Source: Physocladia obscura
Lineage: Eukaryota > Chytridiomycota > Chytridiomycetes > Chytridiales > Chytriomycetaceae
Direction: 5' to 3'
Assembly (NCBI GenBank): GCA_027596945.1
Contig: JADGJH010000571.1
Coordinates: forward strand, 1 to 16,666
DNA: 16,666 nucleotides
In this document: positions 8,255-16,666 of the stretch, in pieces
Layout: every line of letters starts with the position of its first letter
Position numbering within the stretch: position 1 is the stretch's first letter
Made by a program: the position numbers and the translations under genes
The notes under the pieces: model-generated
Seen by the model: the letters and a program-made list of their open reading frames with translations, nothing else
The model's database searches: none
Told to the model about the DNA's origin: nothing

Positions 8255-8978
8255 CTGAGTTATTTTTGCAGAAAAAAAAAGAAATTTTTCTTCCTGTAAG
8301 AATTTTTGATTTCAAGAAAAGATGTAAATTTTTCCGAGGAATATTTAATACTTTTGTGTCTAGACTCAAAGAGAACTACAGGAATTGACTGAGAGAAAAG
8401 GGGTAGGAAAGAAGTTATGTGAAGGAGTGATTTGGTGAGGAATACGGTGATCATGGAAAACTTCCCGATTCGCTTACTAATCTCGTGCCTCCGCACATTT
8501 TGAGCAATATTAAGTGAAATTATTAAATATATCGTGGGAGTATTGTAGAAAAATTCTATGTTCGCCTCTGAATATAATTTGTTAAAGTTCAGTTGATGAT
8601 GTAATCCTATCGTATTTCGTGTCAAACTCGAGAAATTTTTGATAAAGGCAACAAAAAAAAAAAAAATAACGAAAATTTCTTGTCAGTTTTGTGCGTAAGA
8701 GGTTCAAAAACAGCATACCTTTTCTCTTTATCAGATTACAAATTCTAGGTAAGATTTTCATTGATTTTCATACAGTTTTTCCGCACGTGTCTGTAATTTT
8801 CGATGTTTCCAAATGAGCAAACAATTTCGTAGTTGCGCAAAACAAGTAATGTAAATGCGAAAAGAGTTTTTTCTGCATGTTTTTGTGTTTGTCAATAATA
8901 AATTCTGGAGTTCGTGTGTTTTTGCATGAGCAAATCTCTGAAAAAAAATTATCAAATCGAAAGATGAAAAACATGTGT
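8255..8978. other. Upstream region of the ferric reductase gene; no gene seen
   Basis: AT-rich, with several A runs. It should contain the 5' UTR and promoter of the minus-strand ferric reductase. I could not assign an iron-responsive GATA-type site with confidence. Open frames here are short and low-complexity. Confidence 0.5.
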
Positions 8979-9142
8979 CAGCTCCTTTTTTTTGTTGTAC
9001 TTTACGGCGGAGAGGCAATCGAGCAAGGCAAATCAAGAGCTTGGTTTATAATCCTACCCAAGTTATTATCACCACCCCTGGGCGCTTTATAGATATTTTA
9101 GTAAACGAACCGAAGACAAAAAAACGAATTGTGCATACATTA
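8979..9142 (+). pseudogene. DEAD-box RNA helicase fragment, frameshifted
   Basis: One frame gives LLFFVVLYGGEAIEQ (to 9026), matching the strand plus GG...Q element of DEAD-box RecA domain 1. The adjoining frame continues from 9029 with QIKSLVYNPTQVIITTPGRF and IDILVNEP; TPGR (9074-9085) is motif Ib. The order and spacing GG-Q-about 20 residues-TPGR are as in real DEAD-box helicases, so a single indel around 9027-9028 has split the gene. Motifs Q, I (Walker A) and the DEAD box itself are not found on either side. It is therefore a decayed fragment about 55 codons long, not an exon of a functional gene. The helicase subfamily cannot be told. Confidence 0.65.
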
Positions 9143-9729
9143 CGTGTTTACTTTTCATTTTATTTTAACTGACAATTCGATAGCAGTCAAGCTCTGGATA
9201 ATAATAAATTAATTTTCCAGACTATTTAGAAGATTTTTTAAATATTTGTGTAATGCCGGCAATTCAGGACGCCATTTAAGCAAAATTTCGGAAAGATGCC
9301 TTATTTTTCCTATGATTGAATTTTTTCTTTGAAATTTTCTTTTTTTCAACAGCAGATCGCGTATCTCTCACATTCGCAACTTTCTAGATTTACTTATTTT
9401 CTGAATCTCAGAAGAGAGAATTTAATTTGCCATACCCATGATTGCTGAATTTTTGAATTTTTATCGTTTGAATTGTAGCAAAAACGTAGAATATCTTAGT
9501 GAAGGCATTATAATAGCTTGTTCTGCGGATGAAAACTGATTATGTGTGTTTCTTGATTGTACTTCAAACAAAAAAAAATTGAAATGACGCAAACCTCCAT
9601 TTTTTTATTTTCTCGAAGGGTAAACTCCCTTCATTGAACAGTAGATCCGAAAATTCTTGAACCATTAATCCTATGTCATTTGTCTGTTCTTTTTCCTCTG
9701 TTTGACAAAATTTCAAGCGCGTTTATAAC
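9143..9729. other. AT-rich interval without recognised features
   Basis: Contains the decayed flank of the helicase fragment (a TTTTAACTGAC...GATAG stretch resembles a branch site and acceptor near 9166-9184) and the 3' flank of the minus-strand gene that follows. No open frame worth naming. Confidence 0.5.
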
Positions 9730-9735
9730 TTTATT
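9730..9735 (-). terminator. Polyadenylation signal of the PAC1-like gene
   Basis: AATAAA on the minus strand, 15 nt after the stop codon at 9751-9753. Confidence 0.5.
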
Positions 9736-9750
9736 TGAGGAATTACTAAA

Positions 9751-10661
9751 TCACAAATACATTAGTGAAAAAGTATCCTTGTTTTCCACATCATTGAAAT
9801 GCTCGCTAACTTTCCAGCTCTCGAGAATAATAGCGGAAGCTGCGCTAGCATTGAACTTGAGGGAAGAAACCGCGAGACTATCTGTCAAAGCCCCTGAAAG
9901 AGTTGGAAGAAACGTGTCGACGGAACGTGGATTGACAGATTGGAGAATTTGCCCGTTTTCGGCAGTGCGTTCTTTTTTTGCGGCCACACAGATCAATGTT
10001 GATTGGAGTTGTGTTTGAGAGAGGTGGAGAAACGGAATCAGAGCACCAAGAAATGCGTCATTAAGCGGAGATGTGGGTGGGAGATTGTCGTGTGTTTGTG
10101 GTGGAAATGAAGCCGTTAAAACCGTATTTGACCCATAATTTATGGGTAGCTTTATAAGTACAAAAGTATGAACAGTTCAGTGAGTTACACAAGGGTATCA
10201 GTAATGAAATTTACCTTCACATCCAATGCTGCAACAAGAATCACACGTCGAACATTTTGGGCTAATAGTAGACGCACCAATGCACACGCAACATGAACTC
10301 TCTCATGCTCGTTTTTGTTACGTTTGAAGCTGCCAATCGAAACCAGTGAAACCTGTTACAGCAGCATTTAGGGAGATTCGAAATAGAGCGAATGAAGCTG
10401 AGATACGTTCACAGTAGCAAAGTTGGCAACAGCAATATCCACTTTCGCATTAGCCCTTTCATTTTTATTCGCATTGGCAATAGCGTTAGAATCGGAAAGG
10501 AAAGGAATTGCTCGACCGAGCTCAAACAAAGCAGAATCGTGTGAGCTTAGTGCCGCTTCCAGAATTCGGCTTGCAGCAGCGTTCAGCGAATCAAGCCACG
10601 CAACAACAACAACTTGATTCAGCTGCGAAACTCCTTCGATCTGAAGCTCCAATAATGCCAT
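9751..10661 (-). CDS. Conserved-looking protein, tentative proteasome assembly chaperone 1 (PSMG1/Pba1)-like
   Basis: Reconstructed from three exons: 10407-10661, 10215-10352, 9751-10149; 263 residues, all junctions in phase 0. Intron 1 (10353-10406, 54 bp) has GTATCT, CTAAAT and TAACAG; intron 2 (10150-10214, 65 bp) has GTAAAT and ATAAAG. The start ATG (10659-10661) is the first in frame. The middle exon has a strand-helix-strand pattern (ERVHVACALVRLLLA, then VRRVILVAALDVK). Exon 3 has LPPTSPLNDAFLGALIPFL, a strand LQSTLICVAA, then a region that can be laid over the LP-x-AVLSYC-x-VW segment of PSMG1 (here ending AIILESWKV). The order and spacing of these elements, and the length, suggest PAC1, a chaperone of proteasome alpha-ring assembly, but identity is low and I could not run a profile search. 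Otherwise an uncharacterised cytosolic protein: no signal peptide, no membrane helix. The gene structure is more certain than the name. Confidence 0.7.
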
Positions 10662-11340
10662 AGGTAATTATTGCTGATTGTTTTAATTTGAGAACAAAAC
10701 GCGCGTTTCACGAAATAATTAATCTGAAGAAATAAGAAACAGGAAAGGCAACAAAAACAACAGCGATAAAAGTACAAGCACACTCAGCATCAAAACAGAA
10801 CTGACTCGTAATCCCGGGGTTTCCGGTCCGTTTGAGTAAAAGAGGCCACTCGTGCTCAATCTGTCAATAGCGAATATGATAGCTTGTCAAATCGACTCTA
10901 CAACCTTGTTATTATCAAACACCCATTATTTTGTCTGCAAACATAAACTACCACAATGAAACAAATTTACAAAGCGAGCTAACATTACAGAATAAAACAA
11001 AGTTCTGTCATTTGTTCTTATGACAGGAGGACGCATAAATCCAGAATTCACCAGCATGACTGAGATCGCAAATCTTAGTTCAATCAAACAAGGAAGTATG
11101 AATGCAAAATATTTCTTGAATTCTTGACAGAGAATTGGTTCTTTACATATTTGATTTGTTATTTAAAGTAGATTGAACGCTTATGTCTTATTACACAGTA
11201 CCAAAATAAAGAGACTGTCGTTTTTTAGTATAGGTTGCAGAGAGCGGTAAAAATTTTGTGTAAAATTGATTATTTTATTGAGTGCACTATTGTTTTAGAA
11301 CTTTTAACATTTTGTATTTCAGAATTGTATTGTTTTCAAA
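10662..11340. other. Upstream region of the PAC1-like gene; no gene seen
   Basis: The first 250 bp are less AT-rich (with CCCGGGGTTTCCGG near 10814) and are the likely promoter of the minus-strand gene. A 23-codon plus-strand frame at 11056 (MTEIANLSSIKQGSMN...) has no support. Nothing else is recognised. Confidence 0.5.
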
Positions 11341-11675
11341 TCATCTCCGTGGCAAAAAAATTACCTTCTGCTTTCCTGGAAGCTTTAAAGCTCTTTCGAT
11401 AGAATCAATAACCTTTTTTCGTTTTTGGTTGTTGTTTGCTTGTTTTTTGTTATGCTCATTGAAATAGTGAAGATTCCCTTTTTTGGTGCCGAACATCTTG
11501 TAGTTCAGGATATCAAAACAATATTTGCTGTTAAATCGAACACCTTCGTATTTGCTTGTCAAGTCTGCATCCATCGAAAATCCAGCTTTAAACAGTTGTC
11601 ATCTTTTAACAGCAAAGCATTCGCAAAAATGCTTTTTCCAACTTGTGTATTCCCAAGCACAATAATGCTTGTACT
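11341..11675 (-). pseudogene. AIG1/dynamin-type P-loop GTPase, frameshifted remnant
   Basis: Minus-strand frame from 11675 reads STSIIVLGNTQVGKSIFANA with a textbook G1 P-loop, GNTQVGKS (11631-11654). Soon after LLLKDDN the frame is lost, and the neighbouring frame continues FKAGFSMDADLTSKYEGVRF, then FDILNYKMFGTKKGNLHYFN, and VIDSIERALKLPGKQKVIFL, ending TGA at 11341-11343. This is the layout of AIG1-like GTPases: P-loop, switch region, then FDI-[DTPG]-xFDT and a helix before the strand leading to G4. The catalytic DTPG is replaced by NYKM, a second sign of decay. A TAA sits three codons before the P-loop strand. The G4/G5 part is missing. I judge it a dead copy; family assignment from the P-loop plus the FDI...F element is moderate. 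Confidence 0.6.
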
Positions 11676-11874
11676 TTATTCATACGAATATTTCGGCACA
11701 TTTTTTAAAATATTTCTTGGATCTGAAGTTTGATTATTTTTTTTCAACAACTCAATTATTTAATTTTAGTGGATATAATTATCGGCAAAGAAATAGTTTT
11801 AAGAAGGAAGCAAACAAACAAAGACGGAGGAGAAAAAAAAGATGTGAAAATTCGTATGCGAGCATTGCTTGCAG
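11676..11874. other. Short spacer, nothing recognised
   Basis: AT-rich sequence between the GTPase remnant and the stop of the ML-protein gene; contains an A/G-rich run at 11806-11842. Confidence 0.4.
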
Positions 11875-11880
11875 TTTATT
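11875..11880 (-). terminator. AATAAA overlapping the stop codon of the ML-protein gene
   Basis: The minus-strand hexamer AATAAA (11875-11880) contains the TAA stop (11876-11878). If used for polyadenylation, the 3' UTR would be only about 10-30 nt. No other AATAAA on that strand is obvious in the next 100 nt. Confidence 0.4.
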
Positions 11881-12337
11881 CGAAGCTGACATTTGTGTTT
11901 TGAAGGCAAAGTACAATGGTTCCGTCATTGTTGGTGACGACGATTTTTGCAGTTCCTGTTGTGCCAGATTGTGCCACAACTCCAGGCAAAATAAATTGCA
12001 TATTCTTGGCGACCCATGCTGCAGCAACAGGACAATTTACGCCAGTCAGCGAACAAAAATTCCAACTTTGTTGCTGCGTCAGACCACTAACTGTTGCATA
12101 CAAAGTGACTGTGGCCCCATTATTTACTGTGGCAGTATACCAGCCGATAAGATTAATAATGGTTGGCGCGCTGTTTCCAATAGTAATTGAAGATGCAATT
12201 GTTGCAAGTGCGAATGAATCGAGAGCGCAGATTGACCAAAAAGAGTCTCGCCCAGCAATGCCACTTTCTTGATGAGATAGTTGCGCCAGTGTGGTTGCTA
12301 CAGTAGCTAATGAGCAGACAAGAGTTTTGATAAGCAT
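11876..12337 (-). CDS. Secreted ML-domain (NPC2/MD-2-type) lipid-binding protein
   Basis: Intron-free, 153 residues from ATG 12335-12337. Residues 1-18 form a signal peptide (MLIKTLVCSLATVATTLA), with cleavage likely before Gln19 or Leu20. The mature part is rich in beta strands (TVTLYATVSGL, GTAKIVVTNNDGTIVLCLQ). The pairing of Cys95 with the following GVNCPV (Cys102), and of Cys37 with Cys144 in the last strand after a NNDG turn, reproduces the 93-99 and 27-140 disulfides of NPC2; the third NPC2 disulfide (42-47) is absent. ML proteins hold sterols or other lipids in a beta-sandwich pocket, in the vacuole/lysosome lumen or outside the cell. Vacuolar sterol transfer is possible, but the ligand cannot be told from sequence. 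The gene is divergent from the nucleoporin gene. Alternative: an unrelated secreted beta-sandwich protein. Confidence 0.75.
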   Translation of the reverse strand: MLIKTLVCSLATVATTLAQLSHQESGIAGRDSFWSICALDSFALATIASSITIGNSAPTIINLIGWYTATVNNGATVTLYATVSGLTQQQSWNFCSLTGVNCPVAAAWVAKNMQFILPGVVAQSGTTGTAKIVVTNNDGTIVLCLQNTNVSFE

Positions 12338-12575
12338 TCAGTTGTGGGTATTGTAAATGTTTTTTAATTTTTTTCGTTTTTTCAAGCTTCTTTGTTTGCT
12401 CCATTGTCCGTGGCGTTATTTTGATTGGATGATGTGCTTGAGGCTTCGTCAACGAATTTCAGCTATTAATAAACAAACGGAAACATATCAGGATTGTCAG
12501 TATGATAGACGATAGAAGAGAATTGTCTGTTTGTTGCAACATTGCTGATTGGAAACAAAGAAAAAGTGCGGATTC
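12338..12575. promoter_or_regulatory. Shared divergent promoter region
   Basis: 238 bp separate the ATG of the ML-protein gene (-) from that of the nucleoporin gene (+), so both promoters and 5' UTRs must lie here. It is AT-rich with T runs; no TATA box or known factor site could be named. Confidence 0.6.
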
Positions 12576-15500
12576 ATGGGAGTTCTGTATTCGCTTTTGC
12601 TCAGCGCTCTGATAGTCGGACTTGCCACCGGCATTGCGATTGCGCACGCCGCGTGGGTCGAGCGGCGCCGCATCGAAAAAGCCAAGGAGGACGAGCGCCG
12701 CAGAGGGTTTGTTTAGTTGACTTCTATTTCCTATTTGACAATCAATCGCAATCACAACATTAACCGTACGCACGTAATCTATCTAATTCTAGTCCGCGCC
12801 GTCGCATCATTTCCGACTCTCTGTCGCCGGTTCTATCAAACTCGGATTTCAATCAGCATCTTTACAGAAAAGCTCAGCAGCAACCACAGCAACAACATCA
12901 ACAGCAGCAATTCTACGTTAACTCAAAGGCTGCATCAAATTTCACTCACGATGATCGTCGTGGCTGTGAGTTCTCTTGCCTGTTTTGATCACTTTCAATA
13001 GTTGAATTGTTTCTTTTAGTCAACCAACAAGATTCTTTCCGTTCCTCGTTTTCGTCCAACCAACTGTTCAACGCCCAAGCTCAACAGCACCAGCCCATTG
13101 AAAATTTTAATAGCCATCGCCAGTTTCAAAATCGAGCACAACAGGAAACTCGGTTCCAGCCGCCTGCTCAACAGAAAATTTCCGACAGACAATTCCAATT
13201 GCAAAAGCAAATCTCTCCTTCTCAAAGCTCTTTGACAAATCTGGCGTTTATTGGAAATAACGGCAATAATAACAGCAACAACAATAACGGTCTCTTGCAT
13301 CGGCACCGTACATTAGATACTGAATCGAAAGGCAATTATGAAAAGTTCCAAAGTATCGCTGCTTCATCGAAAAAGTTGATTCCTCAACTTGCAAGCAAAA
13401 ATGAAGAAATTGACGATGAAGTCATGGTCCAAAGCGAAGACGCCGAAGAAGGTGGAGACGAAGACGCTGAAGAAGGAAACGAAGACGTCGAAGAGGAAAT
13501 AGAAGACGAAGTGGCGCAAAAGGTTTTTCTACTTTGTCGTTTCTTGTCGATTCAATACTGATGCGAACGAAGGACCAAAATATTCGGAAATTAAATATCC
13601 CCGTTGCTGAGACTGCTGCCGCTTCACCATTTTCTGTTGGAAAGCGACGAAGAGACGAGGAGCAGATACCCGGTACTCCGAAAGAAAAAGTGATTTCAGA
13701 TCGACTTCAAAAGATTCGAAGATCTGTGGAAGGCTCGAGCAATCCTGCAACCCCTATTCATAAGCCGACAACTCGAAAGAGTGATCAATTCAAATCAGCT
13801 GCTGCCCTGACAACAGGAAATAAACGAAAATCAACTCATACGACCGTGGAACACATGAAAGAGTCAATTAAGAGTCAACTGATTTCTGCAGTCGACGAAG
13901 ACGTTGAGAAAGATATGCGTGAAGAAGATGGGTGGATAACTCCCGCAAGATATCGGCAGAAGAAGCGAAGACGTGATATTGAAGGATCATCAGTCTCTGT
14001 GGTCGCCGATGAACATGATTATGGAAATGAAGGAAAGGAAGACAAAGTTGGTGTTTTATTGTTACATGCTGTGCTTTATTGATATGCCAACTGATGATCT
14101 TTTATTATTTTTGAACCGTATTAGCCACCTGTGCTTCCTGTTAATCCTTCACCTCGACTGGCACCTGCTTCTACAAAGCGCGGCCGCGTTAAAATGTCCT
14201 CCGTTACGCCGTTGAAGGAAAGTCAGCGTCGCGAACACCAGTTGCACATTACGAAAGCTCCAACGCCATTGCTTCGAAAGCCGCTGAGTGACGAAGCGGT
14301 GAGAATATTGGTTTCAGCAAAGCTTGACGGCATTGCAAGCAGTGAAGGAACGCCTTTCAGAAAAGTTAAGTTTGCTGACGAGGCTGGGTTATCACTCGAA
14401 GCGGGTCCTTCTCCATCGCCCTTTGGAAAGTTTGACAACAAGAATATCGCCTCAGGCACTGTTGAGGAATTTGGAAAACCTGGTGCTAGCGATAGATTGT
14501 TTGGCGCTCCAATCTACTCATCGAAACCTGAGGAAAAGAAAAGGGATGCCGTCCTGTCATTGAGTGATTTGACCTCGTCTGCTAAACAACCGGAATCGAA
14601 ATCATTTGAAACTTCTGGTTCTTCCTTGTTTGCAAATTTGGCGTCTCCACCAAAACTAAAAGATAATATCTCGTTTTCTGGATTTGATTCTCTTGGAGCC
14701 GTGTCTGAGGATAAAAGCAAAGGCGTTGTTTCTGAGCAAACTTTGGGGTCCTTTGCGGCACCTGTATCTTTACCAGCAACTAATGAATTCGTAACCACTA
14801 CTGAAAAAACTGGTTCGACGGCGATTTCTTTTGGTAATGGAGGAAACTTAACTTCTTCTGACGCTACGACTGGCGGACTCAATTTTGGCAATGTCTCAAA
14901 TACTGAGAATAAAACTGATGTTCCTGCAGTTAGTAGCGTCAGCTTTGGATCTTCTGTAAGCGGAGATAAACTTTCTGCGCCATCTGTGAAGCCGTTGGTA
15001 TTTGCTGGATTTGGAAGCTCAACTGCTACGGAAGCAGTGAAGCCAGCTATATCTTTTGGGACAACCCCTTCTTTGACAACGACAACAGAAGCTCCAAAGC
15101 CCTTGCCAAGTGAATTTGGTTTTAGTATTCCTTCAATCTCAAATAAGGATACACTTCCAACAACTACCGACACACCTGCTAATGGCTTTACCTTGGCAGC
15201 TGCAACTTCTTTGGCATCTTCTGGAGAAACTCAGAAGTCAACTTTCAGCTTTGGTACACCTGTATCTGGCACTGCACTGGCCTTTGGTACATCCACTGTG
15301 AATCCGTCAGGAGAAAAAAAATCTGAAAGTAGCAGCTCATTTAGCTTTGGCAATCCAGCTACATCAACTTTGCCAACTACTGCTGTTCCTACAACTACCC
15401 CGAGTGGTCCGGGTTTCAATGGATTCAGTGGCAGCTCTGCAACGTCGGGTGTTCCAGCGACACAAACACCGGCAAGCAGTTCAGGATTCACTTTTGGATC

Positions 15501-16605
15501 AAGTACGCCTTCAACTGCTCCTATAGCTTCCACTCCTTCATTTGGAGCTCCAAGCTCTTCAACAGCATTAAGCAGTTTCAACTTCGGGGTGACCCAAACA
15601 ACTGCGACCGCCGCACCTGCAGCAGCGGCAACTCCGGCGCCGTCAGGATTCAATTTTGGTACCCCAGCTAGTACTGCTAATGTACCATCATCATTTGGAT
15701 TTGGCAATGCAACAAAGTCATCCCAGCAATCTGGAGCATCGTTTGGAGTGACACCATCAGGAGCTGGAGCTCCTGCATTTGGAGTCAGTGCTCCTTCATT
15801 CGGATCGTCGCAATCTATATCCACAACGTCATCGACTCCTTCATTTGCATTTGGAACAGCAGCAAGCAACGCAACACCAACTCCTACTTTTGGATCCACG
15901 AATAGCACTTCCACGACACCCGCTTTTAGCACTTTTGGATCTAGCGGAACAACTGCTGCAGTCACACCATTTGGAAATATGAACGGATCATCAAGCACAC
16001 CAGCAGTTGCAAATAGCAGCTCTTCGTCAACTCCGGCATTTAACTCGACAGCGGCACCAACGGCGTTTGGGGGTGCGTCTGCACAAGTGTTTGGAGCTGC
16101 CAACCCAAACTCATCGTTCGGAACATCGGCATCAGCACCGGGTTTTGGACAGAACCCTACAAATGGCAGTACGTTTACGTTTGGATCTTCAACCGGCGGA
16201 CAACTACAACAGCAACAAAATTCTGGTAGCGGAGGGTTTAATTTTGGAGGAGGCAATTCATCACCTGCATTCGGGGCACCGGCAGCTCCAGGCACGTCGT
16301 TTCAGTTTGGTGTTGCTGGCAACGGGTCAACGTTTGGACAGCAAAATGGATCATCCAGCGGATTTGGGTTTGGTCAACCGCAACAACCTCAGGCATCAAC
16401 AAGCTCGTTCGCGTTTGGATCTTCTCAGCTAGGGGGGCAAACCCCAGCACAATTTGCGTTTGGAGGTGGAAATCAACCATCAAACAGCTCAAATACGAGT
16501 AACTTGTTTACTATGGGTGCAACAGTGGAGAAAACTGACCGAAAATTTGCTCAACCGAGAAATAAAATGGGACAGAGAAGAGCAGCGCCAGGTACAAGGA
16601 AGTAA
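12576..16605 (+). CDS. FG-repeat nucleoporin with N-terminal membrane anchor (POM121/Nup1-like)
   Basis: Five exons: 12576-12706, 12793-12965, 13020-13522, 13573-14046, 14125-16605; 1253 residues. Every junction keeps frame; donors are GTTTGT, GTGAGT, GTTTTT and GTTGGT, acceptors TCTAG, TTTTAG, CGAAG and ATTAG. Residues 4-26 are one hydrophobic helix (LYSLLLSALIVGLATGIAIA...) followed by WVERRR, so the long part should face the cytosol/nucleoplasm. Then come RRRGPRRR (41-48), a Gln-rich stretch, an Asn run (181-191), an acidic stretch (230-266), and NLS-like KRRR (293-296) and KKRRR (399-403). Residues about 525-1220 carry roughly 38 FG dipeptides (FNFG, FTFG, SFGxP), the transport-receptor binding mesh of the nuclear pore. 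The end, RKFAQPRNKMGQRRAAPGTR, is a basic tail as in POM121, Nup153 and Nup1. FG class is certain; the membrane anchor depends on exon 1, whose splice I inferred. Whether it is a true POM121 homologue or a convergent Nup1-type protein is open. Exons 1-2 could instead be a separate small gene. Confidence 0.85.
14404..16530 (+). repeat. FG-repeat coding region of the nucleoporin
   Basis: Degenerate repeats of FG, SFG, FxFG and SFGxP separated by Ser/Thr/Ala/Pro/Asn/Gly spacers, without Lys/Arg and nearly without acidic residues after about 15300. The repeated TTTGG(A/T/C) codon pairs create long spurious open frames on the opposite strand. Confidence 0.9.
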
Positions 16606-16666
16606 GATTGAAAAAAAACTGTTATAACTTCGTCACCACCCCATCCATTTTCTTTTTTTTTTTTTT
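16606..16666 (+). other. Start of the nucleoporin 3' UTR, to the window end
   Basis: 61 nt after the stop, ending in a T run. No AATAAA is seen before the edge, so the polyadenylation site probably lies beyond the window. Confidence 0.5.

Noticed and set aside
11669..12272. Plus-strand open frames over the ML-protein gene
   Set aside because: They are antisense to a well-supported secreted protein with signal peptide and conserved cysteines.
14514..15173. A 219-codon minus-strand open frame
   Set aside because: Same cause: antisense of Ser/Thr-rich nucleoporin coding sequence without promoter, start context or motif.
15231..16295. A 354-codon open frame on the minus strand inside the nucleoporin gene
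   Set aside because: It is the antisense of the FG repeats; its Pro/Asn/Val/Ala repeats mirror the codon pattern of the plus strand and it has no independent motif.
1..16666. tRNA, rRNA, spliceosomal snRNA or CRISPR arrays
   Set aside because: No B-box with matching A-box, no conserved snRNA core and no regularly spaced direct repeats were found on either strand by eye.

Overview
The window is nuclear DNA of a eukaryote, most likely a fungus and possibly an early-diverging (chytrid-like) one. Genes are split by short introns (50-86 bp, one of 347 bp) with CTRAY-type branch sites. The coding repertoire is fungal or eukaryotic: a U2 snRNP protein, a 40S ribosomal protein, a fungal-type ferric reductase and an FG nucleoporin. 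Intergenic DNA is AT-rich and full of eroded coding fragments. The placement among fungi is inference; no rRNA or other marker is present.

Left part (1-2830): the 3' end of a U2A' (Lea1/SNRPA1) gene on +, then about 1.6 kb with no intact gene but some coding-like relics, then a complete three-exon ribosomal protein S13 (uS15) gene on -, whose 34-nt last exon I located by splice reconstruction. Middle (2830-6145): AT-rich DNA with a TAATAG repeat, two small hairpins, one gene with a clean first exon but a broken second exon (4018 onward), and a minus-strand relic with GTPase-like G4/G5 motifs.

Right of that: a complete ferric reductase (three exons, - strand, 6146-8254), a frameshifted DEAD-box helicase fragment (about 8979-9142), and a three-exon minus-strand gene whose protein resembles proteasome assembly chaperone 1 (9751-10661, tentative). 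A frameshifted AIG1-type GTPase pseudogene (11341-11675) follows, then a single-exon secreted ML/NPC2-type lipid-binding protein (11876-12337, -).

The last 4 kb (12576-16605, +) reconstruct as one five-exon gene of 1253 residues: an N-terminal membrane helix, basic nuclear-localisation clusters, an acidic stretch, about 38 FG dipeptides and a basic C-terminal tail. This is the layout of the vertebrate pore-membrane nucleoporin POM121 and is the most interesting item here. It is transcribed divergently from the ML-protein gene across 238 bp. The other genes are unrelated housekeeping or secretory functions with no operon-like logic; the relics suggest mobile or expanded gene families decaying between them.
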